Of a stretch of 64,000 nt of DNA, positions 46,125-54,334 are shown piece after piece. Positions within the stretch are counted from its first letter, which is position 1. Every line of letters begins with the position of its first letter. Source of the stretch: CAZXWN01 sp964644695 [NCBI: uncultured bacterium] (GTDB taxonomy: Bacteria > UBP4 > UBA4092); the NCBI GenBank assembly GCA_964644695.1, contig CAZXWN010000003.1, positions 62,001 to 126,000 of the forward strand, written 5' to 3'. The notes beneath the pieces were generated by a model that ran no database searches, was not told where the DNA came from, and worked only from the letters and a program-made list of their open reading frames with translations. A program made the position numbers and the translations under genes.

Positions 46125-46516
46125 TCTCTGTTACCTCCCAGTCCCTTACTCTATTTAACACTAAACAGGGGGGAAATAGCTCCCAAACGAAACAAACTAT
46201 ATTTATTTGTTAAATAGGAAGTCCATCCATTCCACCAACGAGAGAGGTGTGTCTAATACTGAACTGATTGTCTGTTAGTTACTTACGCCGATTTTGGAAT
46301 TCAGGTAAAACAAAGCCGTAACTTGATACCCTTTCTGTTCTCCAGTAAAATTAAGATATATCTATCATGAAAGGGGTATTTGACTTATCAATTTACTACA
46401 CAACCTGGATATTGTTCTGTGCAAATAGCAGAGGCTATTTGTAGAGAACTACATAATTAGAAAATAGCCTTTGCTTAATCCTAAAACTCATTTCAACAAA
46501 CTTAGGAGAAAGCACA
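46125..46516 (+). promoter_or_regulatory. Intergenic region with alternative stem structures upstream of the CD3324-type gene
   Basis: This 392-bp divergent gap has no gene. At 46422-46441, CAAATAGC and GCTATTTG form a perfect hairpin with a 4-nt loop. Its 3' arm can instead pair as AGGCTATTT (46432-46440) with AAATAGCCT (46462-46470), enclosing an inner GTAG-agaa-CTAC hairpin. The two folds exclude each other, as in attenuators. The gene start follows 46 nt later, after AGGAG. The promoter of the M50 gene must lie in the left part; no clear box was found. Confidence 0.4.
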
Positions 46517-46786
46517 ATGAGCTATCAAAATGGAAAAGGATTATTGCCCGATAACCTGTTAACTGAAATTCAAAAATATATTGATGGTGAATATGTCTAT
46601 ATTCCCCGTAAAGAAGGTAACAGGCGCGCATGGGGAACTAATAGCGATAGTAAACAGTTCACCCTGAACAGAAATCAGGAAATAATCAAGAAGTATCTAT
46701 CAGGTGTCTCAGTCGAACGACTGGCTGACGAGTACTGTCTTTCTGTCAAAACCATTTATGGAATCGTTGCCAAAATGAAGTCTTGA
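46517..46786 (+). CDS. CD3324-family small helix-turn-helix-like protein
   Basis: This 89-residue protein matches a small family common in clostridia: the start LLPDNLLTEIQKYIDGEYVYIPRK, then WGTNSDS, and a C-terminal helix-turn-helix-like segment (IIKKYLSGVSVERLADEYCLSVKTIYGIV). It is probably a DNA-binding regulator. AGGAG sits 9 nt before ATG 46517. A clostridial-type gene in this context may be horizontally acquired. The structured leader upstream suggests extra control. A strong terminator follows. Confidence 0.85.
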   Translation: MSYQNGKGLLPDNLLTEIQKYIDGEYVYIPRKEGNRRAWGTNSDSKQFTLNRNQEIIKKYLSGVSVERLADEYCLSVKTIYGIVAKMKS

Positions 46787-46825
46787 TAAGAGGACACGAA
46801 CACCATGAAACTGGCAAAGAAATAT

Positions 46826-46866
46826 AAACGGCACTGGATATGTGGATATCCGGTGCCGTTTTTGTT
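46826..46866 (+). terminator. Terminator of the CD3324-type gene
   Basis: AACGGCACTGGATAT and ATATCCGGTGCCGTT form a 15-bp stem with one wobble pair and a 4-nt loop, followed by TTT. It may also act on the convergent rsgA transcript. Confidence 0.9.
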
Positions 46867-46908
46867 GTGATGCTATTTTACAGAGGTGTGGAGGCGAACC
46901 GTCAGAAA

Positions 46909-47985
46909 CTAATAACCTCTATTGTTCTTTTTCTTGAAGTAGTCGCGAGCCCTTTTTAATTCGCCCTTACTGCCGAACATGGCATTTATCTTTTCATTCT
47001 CAATTTGCCGGGGAGATAACCCCTCATACTTTGCTTCAATCTTTAGTTTTTGGTAGTTCTTAAACCGACGCTCCTCCAAAACACCCTCTTCCAGGGCTTG
47101 AATGATTGCACAGCCCGGTTCATTGGTGTGCGTACAATCAGTGAAGCGGCATTGCAACACCAACGCATCAATGTCGGCAAAGGATTTAGATAGATTGGCA
47201 GAATCAGCGCCCAGCTCACGCATTCCCGGTGTATCAATGACCAGTCCGCCCTGAGGAAGAATAAACAGTTCTCTCCGGGAGGTGGTATGTCTTCCCTTAT
47301 CATCCAGCCCGATTGCGGAAGTGGCCAGTAATTCCTGTCTGGCAAGCTTATTGATCAGGGTGGACTTTCCTACACCAGAAGAACCTATAAAGGATGCTGT
47401 CATCTCCGGTTTGAGATAGGACAGTAGCCTGTCGCAAGACACCTGGTCCAGATTAGAGGTGACAATGATATCTGTTCCCATAGCGATGGCGGTAATCTCA
47501 TTTATGACTGCCGGCAGGTCATCACACAAATCTGATTTGGTCAGTACAATAACAGGCACTGCCTGACTATTCCATGCCACAGAAAGGTAGCGTTCTAATC
47601 GGCTCAGGTTATAGTCTTTATTCAATGACATACAGATGAAAATGATATCGATATTGGCAGCGACCACCTGCATCTCATTTTCTGTCCCGACGGCAGGGCG
47701 TTCAAAGACGCTTTTCCGGGTCAATAGATGATGGATGATGGCATGTCCGGAATTAACCTCACTTCGGTCCACCATGGCAAAATCACCCACCGCAGGGTAT
47801 TCCGATAAGCACGTTGCATTGTATCGGAACTTGCCGGATATTTCCGCGAGTGTTTCACCTGTTTCAGTAACAATTTTGTACAAGTCATTATATTGTGAAA
47901 GAACTCTTGCCAGACATAAGTCTGGATAGAGTTTGGCTTCCGCCTGATAGCGTTCACTGGCGCCGTATTTCTTTAAAAGTTCCAA
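46909..47985 (-). CDS. rsgA: Ribosome biogenesis GTPase RsgA
   Basis: RsgA is a circularly permuted GTPase that helps mature the 30S subunit. An N-terminal OB fold (about 25-80) precedes the permuted G motifs: TKSDLC (G4), GSSGVGKST (G1) and DTPG (G3). The C-terminal zinc site is CRFTDCTHTNEPGC. TTG 47985 is chosen because AAGGA lies 8 nt before it and the protein then opens as LELLKKYGASERY, the usual family start; this gives about 358 residues. A GTG at 48048 would add 21 residues with no ribosome binding site. A 35-codon ORF with a strong site ends 11 nt upstream (separate entry). The C-terminus is long and Lys-rich, as in the Firmicute-type paralogue of RsgA. Confidence 0.93.
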   Translation of the reverse strand: MELLKKYGASERYQAEAKLYPDLCLARVLSQYNDLYKIVTETGETLAEISGKFRYNATCLSEYPAVGDFAMVDRSEVNSGHAIIHHLLTRKSVFERPAVGTENEMQVVAANIDIIFICMSLNKDYNLSRLERYLSVAWNSQAVPVIVLTKSDLCDDLPAVINEITAIAMGTDIIVTSNLDQVSCDRLLSYLKPEMTASFIGSSGVGKSTLINKLARQELLATSAIGLDDKGRHTTSRRELFILPQGGLVIDTPGMRELGADSANLSKSFADIDALVLQCRFTDCTHTNEPGCAIIQALEEGVLEERRFKNYQKLKIEAKYEGLSPRQIENEKINAMFGSKGELKRARDYFKKKNNRGY

Positions 47986-47996
47986 AGTAATTTTCC

Positions 47997-48104
47997 TTAA
48001 TAATATGTTTTGGATGGAAGGGACTGTGTCAACGATTTCATGACACACGCATCATCTCTCAAAACACAAGCACCGAAATACTCAATATACTCATCATAAA
48101 ACAT
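47997..48104 (-). CDS. 35-codon small ORF just upstream of rsgA
   Basis: AAAGGAG lies 3 nt before ATG 48104. The ORF encodes 35 residues beginning MFYDEYIEYFGACVLRDD and ends with TAA at 47997, 11 nt before the TTG start of rsgA. The stop codon overlaps the rsgA ribosome binding site (TAAGGA). This arrangement suggests a leader peptide that couples or gates translation of rsgA. The reading frame differs from rsgA's, so it is not an N-terminal extension. The rest of the gap up to 48358 holds no supported gene. Confidence 0.5.
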   Translation of the reverse strand: MFYDEYIEYFGACVLRDDACVMKSLTQSLPSKTYY

Positions 48105-48358
48105 TATCTCCTTTATGAAATGTAAATTATTCTCAGGTAAGAAAATGTGCGGAGATGATTTATTTGTTCGTGGGGTTGATACAGATGCTAAGTGCACAGC
48201 CAGATTGTCCGACATCCCTGGAATAATTTACTTCTATAAAGATTTTACCCGATGTCACAATGAGGATTTTCTCTATTTTGATTCAGAAAAGTATTAAAGA
48301 AAATAAACAGTGTATACTCTTTCAGCCGGGAAAAGCTTTCAATAAGATTTATCGACCA

Positions 48359-49429
48359 TTAGAAATACTTCTTTTTGAAGAAGAGAGCGACACCTACCAG
48401 GCCGATGAGAACGGGTACTTCCACCAGGGGCCCAATGACTGCCGCAAAGGCCTGACCGGAGTGAATACCAAACACGGCAACAGCTACGGCAATGGCTAAT
48501 TCAAAATTATTACTGGCGGCAGTGAAGGATAAAGTCGCTGTTTTCGCATAATCAGCTTTTAACCATTTCCCCATTGCAAAAGAGACGAGGAACATCACTA
48601 TGAAGTAAATGAGCAGGGGAACGGCGACCCGAACGACATCCATCGGGAGACGGACGATGTATTCACCTTTCAGTGAGAACATGACGAGGATGGTAAACAA
48701 TAAGGCGATTAATGTCAGGGGACTGATTCGGGGAATAAACTTGGTGGTGTACCACTCGTTTCCTTTTTTCTTTAAGGCGATAAACCGGGTCAACATTCCG
48801 CCCAGAAAAGGGATCCCCAGATAGATGAAAACACTGACAGCGATATCTTTAATCGAAATGGGAACAATGGCGCCATTCATCCCAATCAGGGGTGGAATGA
48901 CCGTGATAAACAGCCAGGCGTACAGGGAAAAGAAAAGAACCTGAAAAATGGAATTGAAGGCTACCAGACCCGCCGCATATTCGGTATCTCCTTCTGCTAA
49001 ATCATTCCAGACAATCACCATGGCGATACATCTTGCCAGGCCGATGAGAATCAATCCAATCATTAATTCGGGATAATTCCGAAGGAAGGTTACCGCCAGA
49101 CCGAACATCAACAGGGGCCCCACCACCCAGTTTTGAACCAGGGATAACAGGAGAACTTTTTTGTTTTTGAACACATCGCCCAGTTGTTCATATTTCACTT
49201 TAGCCAAAGGTGGATACATCATCACAATCAATCCAATAGCAATGGGAAGATTTGTGGTACCGATGGATAATTTATCCCAGAAGCGGGTTATTGCGGGATA
49301 CAGGTATCCCCCCAGAACTCCGATGCCCATCGCCAGGAAAATCCATAAGGTGAGGTAACGGTCCAGGAAGGAGAGCTTTTGAGTAATACTTTTTTTAGGT
49401 TGTGAGTTACATCCACAGGTGCATGACAT
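48359..49429 (-). CDS. acr3: ACR3-type arsenite efflux permease
   Basis: This 356-residue protein exports arsenite. It has about ten membrane helices and the conserved functional cysteine in [12 protein letters not shown] (Cys134). The N-terminus [10 protein letters not shown] has three alternating cysteines (3, 5, 7) not needed by the ACR3 core, which could bind metalloid. It is the last gene of the minus-strand operon arsR-permease-arsC-acr3, 16 bp after arsC. Transcription should be released when arsenite binds ArsR. Confidence 0.95.
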   Translation of the reverse strand: MSCTCGCNSQPKKSITQKLSFLDRYLTLWIFLAMGIGVLGGYLYPAITRFWDKLSIGTTNLPIAIGLIVMMYPPLAKVKYEQLGDVFKNKKVLLLSLVQNWVVGPLLMFGLAVTFLRNYPELMIGLILIGLARCIAMVIVWNDLAEGDTEYAAGLVAFNSIFQVLFFSLYAWLFITVIPPLIGMNGAIVPISIKDIAVSVFIYLGIPFLGGMLTRFIALKKKGNEWYTTKFIPRISPLTLIALLFTILVMFSLKGEYIVRLPMDVVRVAVPLLIYFIVMFLVSFAMGKWLKADYAKTATLSFTAASNNFELAIAVAVAVFGIHSGQAFAAVIGPLVEVPVLIGLVGVALFFKKKYF

Positions 49430-49445
49430 TTGTGAGTTCCTTTAG

Positions 49446-49844
49446 TTATTGAGTTAGTTCATTAATGAGGTTTTCAACACGGACCCGAATCTGGTCTCGA
49501 ATTTCCCGGACTTTCTCCAGAGGCTGGTCTTTCGGGTCATCCAGTCCCCAGTCTTCGGATACCAGAAATCGGACGGGGCAGGCTTCGGTATCTACTCCAC
49601 AACCCATGGTGATGATTCGGTCAGCGGACTGGACCATTTCGGTTGTCATCATTTTAGGTGTGTGGGTGGTCAGGTCATACCCCAGTTCATTCATGGCAAT
49701 GATGGCCATGGGATTAATTTGCGTTCCGGGGATGGTTCCGGCAGATTCAGCTTCAATTTTGCCCTGACCGAGCATGCGGGCAAAGGCTTCCGCCATTTGG
49801 CTTCGGCCGGCATTATGTACGCATACAAAGATGACTTTTTTCAT
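49446..49844 (-). CDS. arsC: Arsenate reductase, thioredoxin-coupled
   Basis: ATG 49844 is chosen, as GGAG lies upstream; the longer frame would begin at a TTG inside that site. The 132-residue protein has the low-molecular-weight phosphatase loop CX5R (Cys8-Arg14 in CVHNAGRS) and the redox cysteines Cys82 and Cys89 in MGCGVDTEACP. This is the same three-cysteine relay as in the Staphylococcus/Bacillus enzyme, so it should reduce arsenate to arsenite with thioredoxin. The product is exported by the adjacent ACR3. Confidence 0.95.
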   Translation of the reverse strand: MKKVIFVCVHNAGRSQMAEAFARMLGQGKIEAESAGTIPGTQINPMAIIAMNELGYDLTTHTPKMMTTEMVQSADRIITMGCGVDTEACPVRFLVSEDWGLDDPKDQPLEKVREIRDQIRVRVENLINELTQ

Positions 49845-49867
49845 ATCAGGCTCCAAAGTGGTTCAGG

Positions 49868-50932
49868 TTAAAGAACGATATTGAATAGAAAACCTACAAT
49901 CATGATTCCGATACTGACAACTCCCAGGAATACAAAAATCAGGGGAAGTTTCAGGACTTTACGGAGGATAATGGTTTCCGGGAGGGATAACCCAATGACA
50001 GCCATCATGAAGGCCAGGGATGTCCCCAGAGCCGCTCCCTTTTCTAACAAGGCTTGGACAATCGGAATAATACCTGCGGCATTGGCATACATGGGAACAC
50101 CCATCAAAACCGCAGCCGGTACGGACCACCAGGCACCTTTACCCATAATAGAGACCATTAATCCTTCAGGGACATAACCATGAATCAAGGCTCCGACAGC
50201 AATACCCACGATAATATAAGGCCAGACTTTACCGACCACATCTTTGACGGATTGCCATGCTCTCTGAACCCGGTCAGTCCAGGTCAGCACCTCATTCGTT
50301 TCTGTTTTATCCATCCGGACTGTCAGGACCCAGTCTTCAATGTAGCGTTCCAGTTTTAACCGTCCGATGATCCACCCGGAGATAATCGCTATCAGTAAAC
50401 CGGTTCCGATATATAAGGCTGTTACTTTCCATCCAAATAATCCGAAGAGTAAAACAATGGCGACTTCATTGATCATCGGAGCCGCAATCAGAAAAGAAAG
50501 GGTCACACCCAGGGGGATCCCTGCTTCAACAAATCCTACAAACAGGGGAACGGCTGAACAGGAACAAAAGGGGGTCACAATTCCCAGACAGGCCGACATG
50601 ATATTTCCAATCCATTCCTTTTTCCCGGACAGGATGGTTCTGACCCGCTGTGGAGTGACGAAGGTTTGAACCAGCCCAATCACAAAGACAGCAAAGGTCA
50701 GTAACATTAAAACCTTGGGCGTGTCATAAAGGAAAAACTGGACGGCCGACCCCAAATGAGAGGAGGGACTTAGTTTCATTAAATCAAAGGTCAGGTATTT
50801 GGAGACAGGATCCAAAACAAAATAAATCCCAAACCAAACCACTGCCGCCAGAATCAACAACTTCCAAATATGAGACGATTTTTTACTCTCGGAGGAACAA
50901 CAACATCCATTCGGTTCACAGCAATTACTCAT
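49868..50932 (-). CDS. YraQ/ArsP-type permease (DUF318) with Cys-rich N-terminus
   Basis: This 354-residue permease has about eight membrane helices and the family signature TPFCSCSAVPLFVGF. Members export organoarsenicals (ArsP) or act in metal efflux. The N-terminus NCCEPNGCCCSS carries five cysteines within a dozen residues, as does ACR3 to a lesser degree in the same operon. It overlaps the arsR stop by 8 bp, so translation is coupled. The substrate is likely an arsenic species, given the operon, but trivalent organoarsenicals versus inorganic arsenite cannot be told apart by eye. Confidence 0.9.
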   Translation of the reverse strand: MSNCCEPNGCCCSSESKKSSHIWKLLILAAVVWFGIYFVLDPVSKYLTFDLMKLSPSSHLGSAVQFFLYDTPKVLMLLTFAVFVIGLVQTFVTPQRVRTILSGKKEWIGNIMSACLGIVTPFCSCSAVPLFVGFVEAGIPLGVTLSFLIAAPMINEVAIVLLFGLFGWKVTALYIGTGLLIAIISGWIIGRLKLERYIEDWVLTVRMDKTETNEVLTWTDRVQRAWQSVKDVVGKVWPYIIVGIAVGALIHGYVPEGLMVSIMGKGAWWSVPAAVLMGVPMYANAAGIIPIVQALLEKGAALGTSLAFMMAVIGLSLPETIILRKVLKLPLIFVFLGVVSIGIMIVGFLFNIVL

Positions 50933-51224
50933 TGGAACAGCACCCCTTCCCCGAATTTATCTTCTCCGCGGCAACTGAATTAAGGAATTCACAGGGGCCG
51001 GATTTGATAGCTTCCCTATTAAGGGAGTAATGGATCCATTGCCCTTCCCGGCGGCTATTGACTAAACCGGAATTTTTCAACACACTCATGTGATGTGAGA
51101 TAGCAGGCTGGCCCAGTTTCAGGGTCTCCACAATATGACACACACACATATCCCCCTGTTCGGATAACATCCGTACAATCTGTAATCGGGTGGGGTCACC
51201 CAGTGCCTTAAACATCTCTACCAT
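50925..51224 (-). CDS. arsR: ArsR-family arsenite-responsive repressor
   Basis: This winged-helix repressor of about 99 residues has the metalloid site Cys27-Val-Cys29 in DMCVCHI and the recognition helix QPAISHHMSVLK. The C-terminus has a further GKGCCSNE pair. ATG 51224 is chosen; a TTG at 51248 would lie inside the operator and has no ribosome binding site. It leads the four-gene arsenic operon and should repress it from the palindrome at 51243-51268 until arsenite binds. Confidence 0.94.
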   Translation of the reverse strand: MVEMFKALGDPTRLQIVRMLSEQGDMCVCHIVETLKLGQPAISHHMSVLKNSGLVNSRREGQWIHYSLNREAIKSGPCEFLNSVAAEKINSGKGCCSNE

Positions 51225-51242
51225 AGTCTTTGTCCATTCGTA

Positions 51243-51268
51243 TATCAATATATGTTTATATATTAATA
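51243..51268 (-). promoter_or_regulatory. ArsR operator palindrome
   Basis: TATCAATATAT (51243-51253) and ATATATTAATA (51258-51268) are inverted repeats with 10 of 11 matches and a 4-nt spacer. AT-rich imperfect palindromes of this kind just before arsR are typical ArsR/SmtB binding sites. Confidence 0.75.
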
Positions 51269-51390
51269 CAAAAAAGAATCTCCAGTAAAGAGGGTGACGG
51301 AAAATTTTTGGATATTTGAGACTGAAAAAGGTTATTTCCGGGAAATCAAACTGGATTTGTAGGGAGACAGTTTGACGGAAGAAAGGTCCA

Positions 51391-51434
51391 AATCACGGAG
51401 CTGCTCGGACCCGCTCCGTACCTTCTTCGTTGAG
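51391..51434 (+). repeat. Dispersed intergenic repeat, second copy
   Basis: TCACGGAGCTGCTCGGA followed by CCGCTCCGTACC and TTCGTTGAGGAG shares the core order of the 34031 and 63941 copies but lacks the leading TTCGAAGGATCC. ACGGAG and CTCCGT can pair. It lies between arsR and the ABC-permease locus. Confidence 0.65.
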
Positions 51435-51489
51435 GAGATGAAAAATCGCCAGAATGGCAGGGTATGAGAATGGGGACCTCAAACTAGAT

Positions 51490-53181
51490 TTATACAGTTT
51501 TCCTGCGGAATAGACTTCTTATTAATGTGGATTGAGTTTTTTCTTCGCTTGGGGTCGGTGTTTCCAGTAATCTCCATGCGAAGGCTGAAACCCGGAGGTT
51601 ACAGTAGGAACACCCAGAGAGTAGTGCAAGCACACATGAAACTATCCATACCATAATTGAATGATTTCTATATAAGTCGAATACCTCCTCATGTGAATCA
51701 AATATAAATAAGCAGGTGATAAGGATAGAAGTTAGAAGGGCAAGCAATAGATGTTTTTTAGTAATTATTTTTAATTGAATGCCTTTTAATAACATAGATA
51801 TCTGCAGGGAAATATATATGGCTGCCAGTATGTAAAGTGACACATAGAAGACTGCTCCGAGAATGCTTAGTATGCCATAACAGATTGAAATCCAAAGTAT
51901 AATTGCAAAAAGGGTTCCGTATAGATTTTTCTGTCTGGAAACAAAGCGATTTATGGGTTTATTTAATCGCAAATAATCTAAGGGGAAAGCCATGATAAAC
52001 ATTGGGATATTTAATATGAGAGATATGACGAAACCAGAATATAGGAATTCAGGAGTCAATTCACCCGGCCCATCAAAGGACAAATTTCTAAGTCTGCAGA
52101 CTAATAGAATCCCCCAATATATCAACAACATTACAATGAAAACACCATAAAACAGGCGAGCTTTTGCTTTGAAATAATCCTCATTGGACAGGGGCAGGAG
52201 CTTCTTCCACTGTGTAGAACTGCTGGAAATGGTCATATATAAGAAATAAGACAGGATAGTAACAAGCGGTATTATCCCGGTTGAGAGTAAATATTCTTGG
52301 CGGAGGTCCATATATTCGAGAAGTGCACCGCCAAACCAGATGACGGCAAAGAGTACATGAAATATGAGCAAGTTGAACATAGTCTTTCTATCTTGTAGAA
52401 GCCATGTGAAGTTAGCTCCTTTGGAAAATCTCCGATTTGGAAGGGGAATCCATTGGCGGGGTTTTTGAATCCCCTGGATGATTGCAAACCATAGTGTGGA
52501 AAGATGATTTTGATTGTGTGAGGAGTTTCGGTTGTGACGAATCTCTACTAAGTGGGTATATATCAGGATTTTGGATAACCACAACTGGGTGATGGTGAGA
52601 GTGGTAAACAGAATCAGTTTCAGGGGGGACCCCTTCACATAAAAACCTGCCAGAACAGAGACTCCAAGAGCAATCAGGTATGAAACAATAATCCCGGGAT
52701 GGTAAAAGAGAGTCTGCAGAAATCTGCTGATCATGAAGAAGGCAATATATACAAAGGTTGTTATTTGAATGGAGACCATAACTGCCAGTCCGTATTCCAA
52801 AAGAGACAGTTTTGTTAATAATGGGGAAAAAGCGATTAACATGATGGGAATGGCACTGAGACAGGTTGGAATCCAAAGTATTTTTGTTAACTCTCTGTCT
52901 CCCAATGGTTGAGTTAGAAACCATGTAGGATATTTATGTGTTGGGAAAGCGATTAATACCAAATGGTAAAGAGCCGCTGCCTGAAAAAGAAAACCAATCC
53001 CCAAAGCCAGAAATAATAACTCGAAAAGTTGTCCCGGCTCACCGGGTTCGCTGGGTAGTCTGGTGATGAGATAAGATGCCAGGATCAATCCAAGCCAGAA
53101 TAACGGACTTCGGAAAGATTTGAAAGCCATTCTCAATAGAGACTTGGCTCCGGTATTTTCTACTTCAATTACTTTATCCAT
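51490..53181 (-). CDS. ABC transporter permease-like membrane protein A
   Basis: This 563-residue protein has about 12 hydrophobic segments in two halves, with a hydrophilic stretch near residues 230-265. It opens with MDKVIEVENTGAKSLLRMAFKSF. It has no recognised enzyme motif. It is the distal gene of the minus-strand locus GntR-ATPase-permease-permease, which resembles the Bacillus ytr-type exporters induced by cell-wall stress. GAGGAG precedes ATG 53181. A short decayed relative of its N-terminus is found at 54210-54308, so this gene type was once present twice. Confidence 0.7.
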   Translation of the reverse strand: MDKVIEVENTGAKSLLRMAFKSFRSPLFWLGLILASYLITRLPSEPGEPGQLFELLFLALGIGFLFQAAALYHLVLIAFPTHKYPTWFLTQPLGDRELTKILWIPTCLSAIPIMLIAFSPLLTKLSLLEYGLAVMVSIQITTFVYIAFFMISRFLQTLFYHPGIIVSYLIALGVSVLAGFYVKGSPLKLILFTTLTITQLWLSKILIYTHLVEIRHNRNSSHNQNHLSTLWFAIIQGIQKPRQWIPLPNRRFSKGANFTWLLQDRKTMFNLLIFHVLFAVIWFGGALLEYMDLRQEYLLSTGIIPLVTILSYFLYMTISSSSTQWKKLLPLSNEDYFKAKARLFYGVFIVMLLIYWGILLVCRLRNLSFDGPGELTPEFLYSGFVISLILNIPMFIMAFPLDYLRLNKPINRFVSRQKNLYGTLFAIILWISICYGILSILGAVFYVSLYILAAIYISLQISMLLKGIQLKIITKKHLLLALLTSILITCLFIFDSHEEVFDLYRNHSIMVWIVSCVLALLSGCSYCNLRVSAFAWRLLETPTPSEEKTQSTLIRSLFRRKTV

Positions 53182-53207
53182 TATTTTGGATTATCTCCTC
53201 AGGAAAA

Positions 53208-54308
53208 TCATTGTTTTTTAAAAACAGATTTGTACCAGGGCGTGTTATATATTTGTTTTTCTTCAATAGGGGTGTCAATGTCTTGTGTGGTCATCCACCA
53301 TGCGTCCATTTTTGCATTGCAATAGGAGGAAGCCATAATCAGCGATGGTACAAATAGTAAAGGGATGGGAAAATAGTAACCTCCACAAAATATAGCCTCT
53401 GACATTGGAGTATAGTCGTTACTAGCAAGCCAGAAAATTGTGACGAAACCCCATAAAAATGTGATTAATGGTGTAGCGATTACAACACTATAAATGTTTG
53501 TTTTAGATAAAACCTTATGCGCAGCTCCGTATTGGAGTAATCGAGTCTGAGCTGTTCCCATGAAAATTGAGGGAAGGATAATTGGCACTATCGCAAATAG
53601 TAGTAGAGTGATAATTCCAAAAGCTTCGGCATCCACCAAAAAAATGAAATATGGTATCAACATAAGAAATAACAAACTTAAAAACGATAATGTAAAAGAC
53701 ATCTTATAAATCCGTGGCATTTCCACTAAATGTTCCATAATCTTCAATGGGAATGTCGTTCGGCTGCTCATGAATGCAAGGAAGAATGCTCCTTCAAACA
53801 CCCAAAGATATACATCTAACATATCATCCGCCTTGATGCGATAAAATAGCTGGATGATAATGGTTCCCAGGATTAAAGAGAGGATAATCATAGTGGGGAA
53901 ATAAAAAGCTTTATAAAGTCGGCTTTTAACTACTACAGATTCAGATGCGGGTAATAGTTTTATCCACTGAGCAGAGGTTATTAATCCGCGCTGTTTATTG
54001 ATAAATAGCATAATTATTAATAATAAAAATAGTGGGATGATTCCGTTAAAAAGAACATCAAAGTCTTCCTGACTGAGAAAAATAAGCAACGCGAGTAATG
54101 AAATACACTGAGCAATTTGGTCTTCTTGTTTTTGGTTTCTGGACAATCTTCCCAATTTGACCCAGGGATTATGAACAGATGGTAAGAAGGAAAATCCTCG
54201 TTTATGCATTTATTTCACTCCACAACCTTCCCAGCCACGGAAAGATTTGAAAGCCATCCTCAATAGAGAGTTGGCTCCGGCATTTTCAATTTCAATTACT
54301 TTATCCAT
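53208..54308 (-). pseudogene. Recombined permease remnant (protein A start fused to protein B end)
   Basis: From ATG 54308 a 32-codon frame repeats the start of protein A (MDKVIEIENAGANSLLRMAF), then shifts into GWEGCGVK and stops. The bases after the junction (GTGGCTGGGAAGGTTGTGG) match the middle of protein B. The next frame starts in the TAA-ATG junction (54209) and gives 333 residues that match the C-terminal part of protein B from HNPWVKLGRLSR to the end; the last 40 or so residues are identical. So a chimera formed by deletion between neighbouring permease genes. The 333-residue frame keeps about seven membrane segments and could still be translated. Confidence 0.75.
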
Positions 54309-54334
54309 TATTTGGGATTATCTCCTCAGGAAAA

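Noticed and set aside
46805-46870. 21-residue ORF after the CD3324-type gene with an AGAGGA site
   Set aside because: Most of it is the stem-loop of a strong terminator, so a translated message is unlikely.
48115-48297. 60-codon plus-strand frame between rsgA and acr3
   Set aside because: No ribosome binding site on that strand; the region is better explained by the leader ORF and promoter of rsgA on the minus strand.
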